64,000 nucleotides of DNA from Cherax quadricarinatus (GCF_038502225.1 NW_027196452.1:15001-79000), one strand, 5' to 3'; shown: positions 28,297 to 42,487, counted from the stretch's first letter. A program made the numbers and translations. The notes: generated by a model not told the origin, from the sequence alone.

Positions 28297-31013
28297 GTGA
28301 GGCAGGTGATGGTTACAACCCCGTGCAACCCCGTGTCATACACCACTGCTGTGTGAGGCTGGTGATGGTTACAACCCCGTGCAACCCCGTGTCATACACC
28401 ACTGCTGTGTGAGGCAGGTGATGGTTACAACCCCGTGCAACCCCGTGTCATACACCACTGCTGTGAGAGGCTGGTGATGGTTACAACCCCGTGCAACCCC
28501 GTGTCATACACCACTGCTGTGTGAGGCAGGTGATGGTTACAACCCCGTGCAACCCCGTGTCATACACCACTGCTGTGTGAGGCAGGTGATGGTTACAACC
28601 CCGTGCAACCCCGTGTCATACACCACTGCTGTGTGAGGCTGGTGATGGTTACAACCCCGTGCAACCCCGTGTCATACACCACTGCTGTGTGAGGCTGGTG
28701 ATGGTTACAACCCCGTGCAACCCCGTGTCATACACCACTGCTGTGTGAGGCAGGTGATGGTTACAACCCCGTGTCATACACCACTGCTGTGTGAGGCAGG
28801 TGATGGTTACAACCCCGTGCAACCCCGTGTCATACACCACTGCTGTGTGAGGCAGGTGAAGGTTACAACCCCGTGTCATACACCACTGCTGTGTGAGGCA
28901 GGTGATGGTTACAACCCCGTGTCGTACACCACTGCTGTGTGAGGCAGGTGATGGTTACAACCCCGTGTCGTACACCACTGCTGTGAGAGGCAGGTGATGG
29001 TTACAACCCCGTGTCGTACACCACTGCTGTGAGAGGCAGGTGATGGTTACAACCCCGTGTCGTAGACCACTGCTGTGTGAGGCAGGTGATGGTTACAACC
29101 CCGTGCAACCCCGTGTCATACACCACTGCTGTGTGAGGCAGGTGATAACTGCAACCCCGTGTCATACACAACTGCTGTGTGAGGCAGGTGATGGTTACAA
29201 CCCCGTGCAACCCCGTGTCATACACCACTGCTGTGTGAGGCAGGTGAAGGTTACAACCCCGCGTCATACACCACTGCTGTGTGAGGCAGGTGATGGTTAC
29301 AACCCCGTGTCGTATACCACTGCTGTGTGAGGCAGGTGATGGTTACAACCCCGTGTCATACACCACTGCTGTGTGAGGCAGGTGATGGTTACAACCCCGT
29401 GTCATACACCACTGCTGTGTGAGGCAGGTGATGGTTACAACCCCGTGTCATACACCACTGCTGTGTGAGGCAGGTGATGGTTACAACCCCGCGTCATACA
29501 CCACTGCTGTGTGAGGCAGGTGATGGTTACAACCCCGCGTCATACACCACTGCTGTGTGAGGCAGGTGATGGTTACAACCCCGTGTCATACACCACTGCT
29601 GTGTGAGGCAGGTGATGGTTACAACCCCGCGTCATACACCACTGCTGTGTGAGGCAGGTGATGGTTACAACCCAGTGTCATACACCACTGCTGTGTGAGG
29701 CAGGTGATGGTTACAACCCCGCGTCATACACCACTGCTGTGTGAGGCAGGTGATGGTTACAACCCCGCGTCATACACCACTGCTGTGTGAGGCAGGTGAT
29801 GGTTACAACCCAGTGTCATACACCACTGCTGTGTGAGGCAGGTGATGGTTACAACCCCGCGTCATACACCACTGCTGTGTGAGGCAGGTGATGGTTACAA
29901 CCCCGCGTCATACACCACTGCTGTGTGAGGCAGGTGATGGTTACAACCCAGTGTCATACACCACTGCTGTGTGAGGCAGGTGATGGTTACAACCCCGCGT
30001 CATACACCACTGCTGTGTGAGGCAGGTGAAGGTTACAACCCCGCGTCATACACCACTGCTGTGTGAGGCAGGTGATGGTTACAACCCCGTGTCGTACACC
30101 ACTGCTGTGTGAGGCAGGTGATGGTTACAACCCCGTGTCATACACCACTGCTGTGTGAGGCAGGTGATGGTTACAACCCCGTGTCATACACCACTTCTGT
30201 GTGAGGCAGGTGAAGGTTACAACCCCGCGTCATACACCACTGCTGTGTGAGGCAGGTGATGGTTACAACCCCGTGTCGTACACCACTGCTGTGTGAGGCA
30301 GGTGATGGTTACAACCCCGTGTCATACACCACTGCTGTGTGAGGCAGGTGATGGTTACAACCCCGTGTCATACACCACTGCTGTGTGAGGCAGGTGAAGG
30401 TTACAACCCCGCGTCATACACCACTGCTGTGTGAGGCAGGTGATGGTTACAACCCCGTGTCATACACCACTGCTGTGTGAGGCAGGTAATGGTTACAACC
30501 CCGCGTCATACACCACTGCTGTGTGAGGCAGGTGATGGTTACAACCCCGTGTCATACACCACTGCTGTGTGAGGCAGGTGAAGGTTACAACCCCGCGTCA
30601 TACACCACTGCTGTGTGAGGCAGGTGATGGTTACAACCCCGCGTCATACACCACTGCTGTGTGAGGCAGGTGATGGTTACAACCCCGTGTCGTACACCAC
30701 TGCTGTGTGAGGCAGGTGATGGTTACAACCCCGTGTCATACACCACTGCTGTGTGAGGCAGGTGATGGTTACAACCCCGTGTCGTACACCACTGCTGTGT
30801 GAGGCAGGTGAAGGTTACAACCCCGTGTCGTACACCACTGCTGTGTGAGGCAGGTGATGGTTACAACCCCGTGTCGTACACCACTGCTGTGTGAGGCAGG
30901 TGATGGTTACAACCCCGTGTCATACACCACTGCTGTGTGAGGCAGGTGATGGTTACAACCCCGTGTCGTACACCACTGCTGTGTGAGGCAGGTGATGGTT
31001 ACAACCCCGTGTC
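28297..31013. repeat. 46-bp minisatellite, about 57 units
   Basis: Unit TGTGAGGCAGGTGATGGTTA, then CAACCCCGTGTCATACACCA, then CTGCTG. Units at the left (28,297-29,230) often duplicate CAACCCCGTG, giving 56 bp. Further right, CCCGCGTCATAC variants are grouped. It shares TGTGAGGCAG with the 72-bp and 24-bp arrays. Confidence 0.97.
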
Positions 31014-34000
31014 CAACAACACATAACACAATACACTTCACGTAACACAATACACCTCACATAACACAATACACCTCACATTACACAATACACCCCACAT
31101 AAGAAGACACCCCACATAACAATACACTCCACATAACACAATACACCTCGCATAACACAATACACTCCACAAAATACACCCCACAACACAATACACCCCA
31201 CATAACACAATACACCTCACATAACACAATACACCTCACATTACACAATACACCCCACATAAGAAGACACCCCACATAACAATACACTCCACATAACACA
31301 ATACACCTCACGTAACACAATACACCTCACACAATACACCTCACATAACACAATACACCTCACATAACACAATACACCCCGCATAACACAATACACCCCG
31401 CATAACACAATACACCTCACATAACACAATACACCTCACATAACACAATACACCTCACATAACACAATACACCTCATTTAACACAATACACCTCATTTAA
31501 CACAATACACCTCATTTAACAATACACCTCACATAACACAATACACCTCACATAACACAATACACCTCACATAACACAATACACCTCACATAACACAATA
31601 CACCTCACATAACACAATACACCTCACATAACACAATACACCTCACATAACACAATACACCTCACATAACACAATACACCTCACATAACACAATACACCT
31701 CACATAACATAATACACCTCACATAACACAATACACCTCACATAACACAATACACTCCACATAACACAATACACTCCACATAACACAAAACACTCCACAT
31801 AACACAATACACTCCACCTAACACAATACACCTCACATAACACAATACACCTCACATAACACAATACACCTCACATAACACAATACACCTCACATAACAC
31901 AATACACCTCACATAGCACAATACACTCCACATAACACAATACGCCTCTCATAACACAATACACTCCACATAACACAATACACCTCACTTAACACAATAC
32001 ACCTCACATAACACAATACACTCCACATAACACAATACACCTCACATAACACAATACACCTCACATAACACAATACACTCCACATAACACAATACACCTC
32101 ACATAACACAATACACCTCACATAACACAATACACCTCACATAACACAATACACCTCACATAACACAATACACCTCACATAACACAATACACTCCACATA
32201 ACACAATACACCTCACATAACACAATACACCTCACATAACACAATACACCCCACATAACACAATACACTCCACATAACACAATACACCTCACATAACACA
32301 ATACACCTCACATAACACAATACACCTCACCTAACACAATACACCTCACATAACACAATACACCCCACATAACACAATACACCTCACATAACACAATACA
32401 CCTCACATAACACAATACACCTTACATAACACAATACACCTCACATAACATAATACACCTCACATAACACAATACACCTCACATAACACAATACATCTCA
32501 CATAACATAATACACCTCACATAACAATACACCTCACATAACATAATACACCTCACATAACATAATACACCTCACATAACACAATACACCTCACATAACA
32601 TAATACACCTCACATAACACAATACACCTCACATAACACAATACACCTCACATAACATAATACACCTCACATAACATAATACACCTCACATAACATAATA
32701 CACCTCACATAACACAATACACCTCACATAACATAATACACCTCACATAACATAATACACCTCACATAACACAATACACCTCACATAATACACCTCACAT
32801 AACATAATACACCTCACATAACACAATACACCTCACATAACATAATACACCTCACATAACATAATACACCTCACATAACACAATACACCTCACATAACAT
32901 AATACACCTCACATAACATAATACACCTCACATAACATAATACACCTCACATAACACAATACACCTCTCATAACATAATACACCTCACATAACATAATAC
33001 ACCTCACATAACATAATACACCTCACATAACACAATACACCTCACATAACATAATACACCTCACATAACACAATACACCTCACATAACATAATACACCTC
33101 ACATAACACAATACACCTCACATAACACAATACACCTCACATAACATAATACACCTCACATAACACAATACACCTCACATAACACAATACACCTCACGTA
33201 ACATATTACACCTCACATAACATAATACACCTCACATAACACAATACACCTCACATAACACAATACACCTCACATAACATAATACACCTCACATAACACA
33301 ATACACCTCACATAACACAATACACCTCACATAACACAATACACCTCACATAACATAATACACCTCACATAACACAATACACCTCACATAACATAATACA
33401 CCTCACATAACACAATACACCTCACATAACACAATACACCTCACATAACATAATACACCTCACATAACACAATACACATCACAACACAATACACCTCACA
33501 TAACACAATACACCTCACATAACATAATACACCTCACATAACACAATACACCTCACAACACAAGTCACATAACACAATACACCTCACATAACACAATACA
33601 CCTCACATAACATAATACACCTCACATAACACAATATACCTCACATAACACAATACACCTCACATAACACAATACACCTCATATAACACAATACACCTAT
33701 AACATAATACACCTCACATAACATAATACACCTCACATAACATAATACACCTCACATAACATAATACACCTCACATAAGACAATACTCCTCAAATAACAC
33801 AATACACCTCACATAACATAATACACCTCACATAACATAATACACCTCACATAACACAATACACCTCACATAACATAATACACCTCACATAACCCAATAC
33901 ACCTCACATAATACACCTCACATAACATAATACACCTCACATAACACAATACACCTCACATAACATAATACACCTCACATAACACAATACACCTAACATA

Positions 34001-36134
34001 ACACAATACACCTCACATAACATAATACACCTCACATAACACAATACACCTCACATAACACAATACACCTCACATAACACAATACACCTCACATAACATA
34101 ATACACCTCACATAACATAATACACCTCACATAACATAATACACCTCACATAACACAATACACCTCACATAATACACCTCACATAACATAATACACCTCA
34201 CATAACATAATACACCTCACATAACATAATACACCTCACATAACATAATACACCTCACATAACACAATACTCCTCACATAACACAATACACCTCACATAA
34301 CATAATACACCTCACATAACATAATACACCTCACATAACACAATACACCTCACATAACATAATACACCTCACATAACATAATACACCTCACATAACATAA
34401 TACACCTCACATAATACACCTCACATAACATAATACACCTCACATAACACAATACACCTCACAACACAATACACCTCACATAACACAATAAACCTCACAT
34501 AACATAATACACCTCACATAACACAATACACCTCACATAACACAATACACCTCACGTAACACAATAAACCTCACATAACATAATACACCTCACATAACAC
34601 AATACACCTCACATAACATAATACACCTCACATAACACAATACACCTCACATAACACAATACACCTCACATAACACAATAAACCTCACATAACACAATAC
34701 ACCTCACATAACACAATAAACCTCACATAACACAATAAACCTCACATAACACAATACACCTCACATAACACAATACACCTCACATAACACAATAAACCTC
34801 ACATAACATAATACACCTCACATAACACAATAAACCTCACATAACACAATAAACCTCACATAACATAATACACCTCACATAACACAATACACCTCACATA
34901 ACACAATACACCTCACATAACATAATACACCTCACATAACATAATACACCTCACATAACACAATAAACCTCACATAACACAATAAACCTCACAACACAAT
35001 ACACCTCACATAACATAATACACCTCACATAACACAATAAACCTCACATAACACAATAAACCTCACAACACAATACACCTCACATAACACAATAAACCTC
35101 ACATAACATAATACACCTCACATAACACAATACACCTCACATAACACAATACACCTCACATAACATAATACACCTCACATAACACAATAAACCTCACATA
35201 ACACAATAAACCTCACAACACAATACACCTCACATAACACAATAAACCTCACATAACATAATACACCTCACATAACACAATACACCTCACATAACACAAT
35301 ACACCTCACATAACATAATACACCTCACATAACATAATACACCTCACATAACACAATACACCTCACATAACATAATACACCTCACATAACATAATACACC
35401 TCACATAACATAATACACCTCACATAACACAATACACCTCACATAACACAATACACCTCACATAACATAATACACCTCACATAACACAATAAACCTCACA
35501 TAACACAATAAACCTCACAACACAATACACCTCACATAACACAATAAACCTCACATAACACAATACACCTCACATAACACAATAAACCTCACAACACAAT
35601 ACACCTCACATAACATAATACACCTCACATAACACAATAAACCTCACATAACACAATAAACCTCACAACACAATACACCTCACATAACACAATAAACCTC
35701 ACATAACACAATAAACCTCACATAACATAATACACCTCACATAACACAATAAACCTCACATAACATAATACACCTCACATAACATAATACACCTCACATA
35801 ACACAATAAACCTCACATAACATAATACACCTCACATAACATAATACACCTCACATAACACAATAAACCTCACATAACACAATAAACCTCACATAACACA
35901 ATAAACCTCACATAACACAATAAACCTCACATAACACAATAAACCTCACATAACACAATAAACCTCACATAACATAATACACCTCACATAACACAATAAA
36001 CCTCACATAATACACCTCACATAACACAATAAACCTCACATAACATAATACACCTCACATAACACAATAAACCTCACATAACACAATAAACCTCACATAA
36101 CACAATAAACCTCACATAACACAATGAACCTCGC
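31014..36134. repeat. 19-bp minisatellite, about 270 units
   Basis: Unit CACATAACACAATACACCT. The array shows zones. CTCCAC, CCCCAC and CTCGCAT variants dominate at 31.0-32.4 kb, alternating ACACAAT/ACATAAT units at 32.4-34.4 kb, and AATAAACCT units at 34.4-36.1 kb. It contains no credible gene. Minus-strand Cys/Val/Tyr frames are artefacts. Confidence 0.97.
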
Positions 36135-36834
36135 ACGACACCATAACATAAATAAAACAAATTGAATTCCATGAAAACGAAATTAAAAAAATTATCTCAT
36201 GTAATATAATTAATTTTAATATTGTTTACAAAAAGTTTTTAAAGGTGACTAAAATAAACTGGTAATCTGGGAGGCAACAGCCAATGATAGGGCTCCTCGC
36301 TAGTCACCTGACCTGAAGTAACCAATCACAGGTAACTTCTCCAGTCATGTGACCTGAAGTAACCAATCACAGGTAACTTCTCCAGTCACGTGACCTGAAG
36401 TAACCAATCAGCGGGCGCCTTCCCAGTTGCTTGTCCTGACATTTAAATTAGGTAAACACTACGATTTCTTCGTTAATATTGACCAAAATAAAGATAATAC
36501 GCTGGTTTTAATTGCAACATTAACTTAAAAAATCATTACTGACGTCAGAAAATGACATGGAACAATAAAAGAATAAAAACGATATATAAGATGGGTTTAC
36601 CCCTGAGCGCTAGCATTTTTCCGACAAATATATTTTTGTTTTAGCCACTTTGACGCACTGCAGTTCCGTTTTCCGCTTCAGAAAGTCTTTAAAATTATTC
36701 TTTGAGTCTTTGTTCACTTTGATGCTCGAGAAAAATCACTTCAAACGGCACATGACGCGATATTTACGTTGTCTGATACAAGACTTGTCTCTCGTCTCCC
36801 GCTGCTTAATTCACAGATACATATACACACACAC

Positions 36835-36837
<3 letters not shown>
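36135..36837 (+). promoter_or_regulatory. Unique island with CCAAT, CRE and TATA motifs
   Basis: CCAAT occurs at about 36,281, 36,322, 36,363 and 36,404. The last three sit in 41-bp tandem units that also hold TCACGTGACCTGAAGTAA or a variant (an E-box in the third). A palindromic CRE TGACGTCA lies at 36,540-36,547 and TATATAAG at 36,583-36,590. The arrangement resembles an RNA polymerase II promoter facing right, but the downstream sequence (36,600-36,835) has only a weak open frame with no family resemblance before a (TA)n run. The promoter call is tentative. It could be the relic of a transposon LTR or a chance cluster. Confidence 0.3.

Positions 36838-36902
<65 letters not shown>
36838..36902. 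repeat. (TA)n microsatellite
   Basis: Uninterrupted TA run of about 65 bp. Downstream to 37,001 is short unique sequence with a repeated ACAGTGTGCTGTTACACTATT/GCAGTGTGTTGCTACACTATT segment. Confidence 0.97.
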
Positions 36903-36903
<1 letters not shown>

Positions 36904-37001
36904 CAGCACACCCACAGTGTGCTGTTACACTATTCTATATCACAATTATACAGTGGGAACAGCAGCAGTGTGTTGCTACACTATTATATGTGCTAGTTAC
37001 A

Positions 37002-39240
37002 CAGCCAGAGGTACAAGTCTTGGGTAGTGTCAGCCAGGGGTACAAGTCTTGGGTAGTGTCAGCCAGAGGTACAAGTCTTGGGTAGTGTCAGCCAGAGGTA
37101 CAAGTCTTGGGTAGTGTCAGCCAGAGGTACAAGTCTTGGGTAGTGTCAGCCAGGGGTACAAGTCTTGGGTAGTGTCAGCCAGAGGTACAAGTCTTGGGTA
37201 GTGTCAGTCAGAGGTACAAGTCTTGGGTAGTGTCAGCCAGAGGTACAAGTCTTGGGTAGTGTCAGCCAGGGGTACAAGTCTTGGGTAGTGTCAGCCAGAG
37301 GTACAAGTCTTGGGTAGTGTCAGTCAGAGGTACAAGTCTTGGGTAGTGTCAGTCAGAGGTACAAGTCTTGGGTAGTGTCAGCCAGAAGTACAAGTCTTGG
37401 GTTGTGTCAGCCAGAGGTACAAGTCTTGGGTAGTGTCAGCCAGGGGTACAAGTCTTGGGTAGTGTCAGCCAGAGGTACAAGTCTTGGGTAGTGTCAGCCA
37501 GGGGTACAAGTCTTGGGTAGTGTCAGCCAGAGGTACAAGTCTTGGGTAGTGTCAGCCAGGGGTACAAGTCTTGGGTAGTGTCAGCCAGAGGTACAAGTCT
37601 TGGGTAGTGTCAGCCAGAGGTACAAGTCTTGGGTAGTGTCAGCCAGGGGTACAAGTCTTGGGTAGTGTCAGCCAGAGGTACAAGTCTTGGGTAGTGTCAG
37701 CCAGGGGTACAAGTCTTGGGTAGTGTCAGCCAGGGGTACAAGTCTTGGGTAGTGTCAGCCAGGGGTACAAGTCTTGGGTAGTGTCAGCCAGAGGTACAAG
37801 TCTTGGGTAGTGTCAGCCAGGGGTACAAGTCTTGGGTAGTGTCAGCCAGGGGTACAAGTCTTGGGTAGTGTCAGCCAGAGGTACAAGTCTTGGGTAGTGT
37901 CAGTCAGAGGTACAAGTCTTGGGTAGTGTCAGTCAGAGGTACAAGTCTTGGGTAGTGTCAGACAGAGGTACAAGTCTTGGGTAGTGTCAGCCAGGGGTAC
38001 AAGTCTTGGGTAGCGTCAGCCAGAGGTACAAGTCTTGGGTAGTGTCAGCCAGAAGTACAAGTCTTGGGTAGCGTCAGCCAGAGGTACAAGTCTTGGGTAG
38101 TGTCAGCCAGAGGTACAAGTCTTGGGTAGTGTCAGCCAGGGGTACAAGTCTTGGGTAGTGTCAGCCAGGGGTACAAGTCTTGGGTAGTGTCAGCCAGAGG
38201 TACAAGTCTTGGGTTGTGTCAGTCAGAGGTACAAGTCTTGGGTAGTGTCAGCCAGAGGTACAAGTCTTGGGTAGTGTCAGCCAGAGGTACAAGTCTTGGG
38301 TAGTGTCAGCCAGGGGTACAAGTCTTGGGTAGTGTCAGCCAGAGGTACAAGTCTTGGGTAGTGTCAGTCAGGGGTACAAGTCTTGGGTAGTGTCAGCCAG
38401 GGGTACAAGTCTTGGGTAGTGTCAGCCAGGGGTACAAGTCTTGGGTAGTGTCAGCCAGAGGTACAAGTCTTGGGTAGTGTCAGCCAGAGGTACAAGTCTT
38501 GGGTTGTGTCAGCCAGAGGTACAAGTCTTGGGTAGTGTCAGTCAGGGGTACAAGTCTTGGGTAGTGTCAGCCAGGGGTACAAGTCTTGGGTAGTGTCAGC
38601 CAGAGGTACAAGTCTTGGGTAGTGTCAGCCAGAGGTACAAGTCTTGGGTAGTGTCAGCCAGAGGTACAAGTCTTGGGTTGTGTCAGCCAGAGGTACAAGT
38701 CTTGGGTAGTGTCAGCCAGAGGTACAAGTCTTGGGTAGTGTCAGCCAGAGGTACAAGTCTTGGGTAGTGTCAGCCAGGGGTACAAGTCTTGGGTTGTGTC
38801 AGCCAGAGGTACAAGTCTTGGGTTGTGTCAGCCAGAGGTTCAAGTCTTGGGTTGTGTCAGCCAGAGGTACAAGTCTTGGGTAGTGTCAGCCAGAGGTACA
38901 AGTCTTGGGTAGTGTCAGCCAGGGGTACAAGTCTTGGGTAGTGTCAGCCAGAGGTACAAGTCTTGGGTTGTGTCAGCCAGAGGTACAAGTCTTGGGTAGT
39001 GTCAGCCAGGGGTACAAGTCTTGGGTAGTGTCAGCCAGGGGTACAAGTCTTGGGTAGTGTCAGCCAGAGGTACAAGTCTTGGGTTGTGTCAGCCAGAGGT
39101 ACAAGTCTTGGGTAGTGTCAGCCAGGGGTACAAGTCTTGGGTAGTGTCAGCCAGGGGTACAAGTCTTGGGTAGTGTCAGCCAGAGGTACAAGTCTTGGGT
39201 AGTGTCAGCCAGGGGTACAAGTCTTGGGTAGTGTCAGCCA
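37002..39240. repeat. 29-bp minisatellite, about 77 units
   Basis: Unit CAGCCAGAGGTACAAGTCTT followed by GGGTAGTGT. The main variants are GAGG/GGGG, CAGCC/CAGTC and TAGTG/TTGTG, mixed along the array. No length variation is evident. Confidence 0.97.
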
Positions 39241-39390
39241 CAGGCGACAATGTTCACAGACAACTGGCAGTGTGTGGTTATAACAGTGATGTATATTTTG
39301 ACACAGATGTGACACATCTCAGGTGATGTATCTCCGTATGTATCTTAATTAAGTAAATATTTACCAGACTCAAGGTAATTGATGACCTCC

Positions 39391-39399
39391 CCTCTCTCT

Positions 39400-39466
<67 letters not shown>

Positions 39467-39475
39467 TCTCTCTCT
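39391..39475. repeat. (CT)n microsatellite
   Basis: CTCTCTC tract with short C-runs. Between it and the 29-bp array (39,241-39,390), and from there to 39,566, the DNA is unique with no feature seen. Confidence 0.95.
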
Positions 39476-39566
39476 AACAATTTCCAACACCTGCTCACAC
39501 CCCAACATTCAATAGACAATCTTGGGAGTCTCCTAAGAAGATAAGATTATGCTTACCACAGTTCTA

Positions 39567-39567
39567 A

Positions 39568-39593
<26 letters not shown>
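39567..39593. repeat. (TG)n at the 3' end of LINE copy 5
   Basis: A short TG run directly joining the LINE 3' terminus (minus-strand GAGTAC-ACAC). Confidence 0.93.
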
Positions 39594-39598
<5 letters not shown>

Positions 39599-39912
39599 CA
39601 CCTAATTGTACTCACCTAATTGTGGTTGCAGGGGTCGAGACTCAGCTCCTGGCCCCGCCTCTTCACTGATCGCTACTGGATCCTCTCTCTCTCTGCTTCC
39701 TGAGCTTTGTCATACCTCTTCTTAAAACTATGTATGGTTCCTGCCTCCACTACTTCACTTGCTAGGCTATTCCACTTGCTGACAACTCTATGACTGAAGA
39801 AATACTTCCTAACGTCCCTGTGACTCGTCTGAGTCTTCAGCTTCCAGTTGTGACCCCTTGTCCCTGTGTCCCCTCTCTGGAACATCCTATCTCTGTCCAC
39901 CTTGTCTATTCC

Positions 39913-39914
<2 letters not shown>
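39594..39914 (-). mobile_element. LINE copy 5, 3' fragment
   Basis: The last about 320 bp of the same LINE family as copies 1-4 on the minus strand, ending in two TACAATTAGGTGAG-type terminal units. The reading frame matches the C-terminus of ORF2 (RDVRKYFFSHRVVSKWNSLA). It is closest to copy 1, sharing SHRVVSKWNSLASEVVEAG and the GGATCC change near the stop. Its 5' end joins the (TG)n that forms the 3' tail of copy 4. Confidence 0.92.

Positions 39915-39972
<58 letters not shown>
39915..39972. repeat. (TG)n between LINE copies 5 and 4
   Basis: Uninterrupted TG run of about 58 bp that is both the 5' flank of copy 5 and the 3' tail of copy 4. Confidence 0.96.
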
Positions 39973-39977
<5 letters not shown>

Positions 39978-42417
39978 CACCTATTTGTGGTTGTAGGGGT
40001 CGAGTCATAGCTCCTGGCTCCGCCTCTTCGCTGATTGCTACTAGGTCCTCTCTCTCCCTGCTCCATGAGCTTTATCATACCTCGCCTTTAAACTATGTAT
40101 GGTTCCCGCTTCCACTACGTCACTTTCTAGGCTATTCCACGGCTTGACTACTCTATGACTGAAGAAATACTTCCTAACATCCCTTTGATTCATCTGAGTC
40201 TTCAACTTCCAATTGTGACCTCTTGTGTCTGTGTCCCATCTCTGGAACATCCCGTCTTTGTCCACCTTGTCTATTCCGCGCAGTATTTTATATGTCGTTA
40301 TCATGTCTCCCCTGACCCTCCTGTCCTCCAGTGTCGTCAGGCCGATTTCCCTCAACCTTTCTTCGTAGGACAATCCCCGTAGCTCTGGGACTAGTCTTGT
40401 TGCAAACCTTTGCACTTTCTCTAATTTCTTGACGTGCTTGACTAGGTGTGGATTCCAAACTGGTGCTGCATACTCTAGTATGGGCCTGACGTAAATGGTA
40501 TACAGAGTCTTAAACGAATCCTTACTGAGGTATCGGAACGCTATCCGTAGGCTTGCCAGGCTCCCGTATACTGCAGCAGTTATCTGATTGATGTGCGCCT
40601 CAGGAGATATGCTCGGTGTTATACTCACCCCCAGAACTTTTTCCTTGAGTGAGGTTTGCAGTCTTTGGCCATCTAAACTATATTGTGTCTGCGGTCTTCT
40701 TTGCCCTTCCCCAATCTTCATGACTTTGCATTTGGCAGGGTTAAACTCAAGGAGCCAGTTGCTGGACCAGGCTTGTAGCCTGTCCAGGTCTCTTTGTAGT
40801 CCTGCCTGATCCTCATCCGATTTGATTCTTCTCATTAACTTCACATCATCTGCAAACAAGGACACTTCTGAGTCTATCCCTTCCGTTATGTCGTTCACAT
40901 ACACCAAGAACAGCACAGGTCCTAGGACTGACCCCTGTGGAACCCCGCTTGTCACAGGCGCCCACTCTGACACCTCGTCGCGTACCATGACTCGTTGTTG
41001 CCTCCCTGTCAGATATTCTCTGATCCATTGCAGTGCCTTTCCTGTTATGTGTGCCTGATCCTCTAGCTTTTGCAGTAACCTCTTGTGAGGAACTGTGTCG
41101 AAGGCCTTCTTGCAGTCCAAAAATGTGCAGTCGATCCACCCCTCTCTCTCTTGTCTTACTTCTGTCACCTTGTCATAAAACTCTAGTAGGTTTGTGACAC
41201 AGGATTTTCCCTCCCTGAAACCATGCTGGTTGTCAATTATACACTTGTTTCTTTCCAGGTGCTCCACCACTCTCCTCCTGATGATCTTCTCCATGACCTT
41301 GCATACTATACACGTTAGTGATACAGGTCTGTAGTTTAGTACCTCATGTCTGTCTCCCTTTTTAAAAATTGGGACTACATTTGCCATCTTCCATACCTCG
41401 GGGAGTTGCCCAGTTTCAAATGATGTGTTGAAGATCTTTGTTAACGGTACACACAATATCTCTGCTCCCTCTTTAAGGACCCACGGAGAGATGTTGTCTG
41501 GTCCCACCGCCTTTGAGGTGTCAAGTTCACATAGCAGCTTCTTCACCTCCTCCTTGGTTATATGTACCTCATCCAGCACTTGCTGGTGCACCCCCCTGCT
41601 CTGATTTCCTGGAGTCCTACTGGTTTCCACTGTAAATACTTCTTTAAATCTCGTGTTGAGCTCCTGACATACCTCCCGGTCGTTTCTTGTGAATTCCCCA
41701 TCACCCTTCCTCAGTCTGATTACCTGGTCCTTGACTGTTGTTTTCCTCCTGATGTGGCTGTACAACAGCTTCGGGTCAGTCTTTACTTTTGATGCTATGT
41801 CATTTTCATATTGTCTCTGAGCCTCCCTTCTTATCTGTGCATATTCGTTTCTGGCTCTTCGGCTGATTTCTTTATTTTCCTGAGTTCTCTGTCTTCTGTA
41901 CCTTTTCCATTCTCTAGTACACCTAGTTTTTGCCTCCCTACACCTTTGGGTGAACCAAGGACTCGTTCTGTTCTTCCCATTATTTCTGTTTCCCTTGGGA
42001 ACAAACCTCTCCTCTGCCTCCTTGCATTTTGTTGCTACATAGTCCATTTCTTGAACTGGTTTTCCTGTCAGTTCCCTCTCCCACTGAATGTCTTGAAGGA
42101 AGTTCCTCATGCCTGAGTAGTTCCCCCTTTTGTAGTTTGGTTTTTCCCATCCTATTCCTGCTGCTCTCTCCACTTGGAGCTCAACTATGTAGTCGAAGCA
42201 CAGAACCACATGATCACTAGCTCCCAGGGGCCTTTCATACATGATACCCTCGATGTCCGAACTACTCATGGTGAATACAAGGTCCAGCCTTGCTGGTTCA
42301 TCCTCTCCTCTCTCTCTGGTAGTGTCTCTAACATGTTGATGCATGAGGTTTTCCAGTACCACATCCATCATCTTGGCTCTCCATGTTTCGGGACCCCCAT
42401 GGGGCTCCAGGTTTTCC

Positions 42418-42420
<3 letters not shown>
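39973..42420 (-). mobile_element. LINE copy 4, 5'-truncated in the endonuclease
   Basis: About 2.45 kb of the same LINE, minus strand. The 5' break is in the endonuclease region at CTGGGAAAACCTGGAGCCCC, joined directly to (CA)n. The 3' end has one terminal unit. The ORF from 42,371 to 40,041 (776 codons) is uninterrupted. It carries SDH, the complete reverse transcriptase (GVPQGSVLGPVLFLVYVNDI, FADDVKLMRR) and the C-terminal region, but lacks the endonuclease N-terminal half and ORF1. It is very close to copy 3 at protein level. Confidence 0.93.
40041..42371 (-). pseudogene. Open ORF2 remnant of LINE copy 4 (RT intact)
   Basis: 776 codons from the first ATG in the truncated endonuclease to the family stop TAG. 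The RT catalytic FADD is present and the frame is open, but without TETK and GDFN the endonuclease cannot work, and no promoter is retained. It is listed as a pseudogene for that reason. An RT-only protein is conceivable if transcribed. Confidence 0.85.
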
Positions 42421-42465
<45 letters not shown>

Positions 42466-42487
42466 CTGTGTGTGTCTGTGTGTGTCT
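42421..42487. repeat. (TG)n between LINE copies 4 and 6
   Basis: TG run with TATGTCTG and TGTCTG interruptions. Confidence 0.95.

Noticed and set aside
28297..31013. CRISPR-like array (46-bp units)
   Set aside because: Units are contiguous with no unique spacers, in a eukaryotic sequence. This is a minisatellite.
36650..37027. 125-codon open frame downstream of the CCAAT/TATA island
   Set aside because: Does not begin with ATG, and the C-terminal third is encoded by the (TA)n run. No domain recognised.
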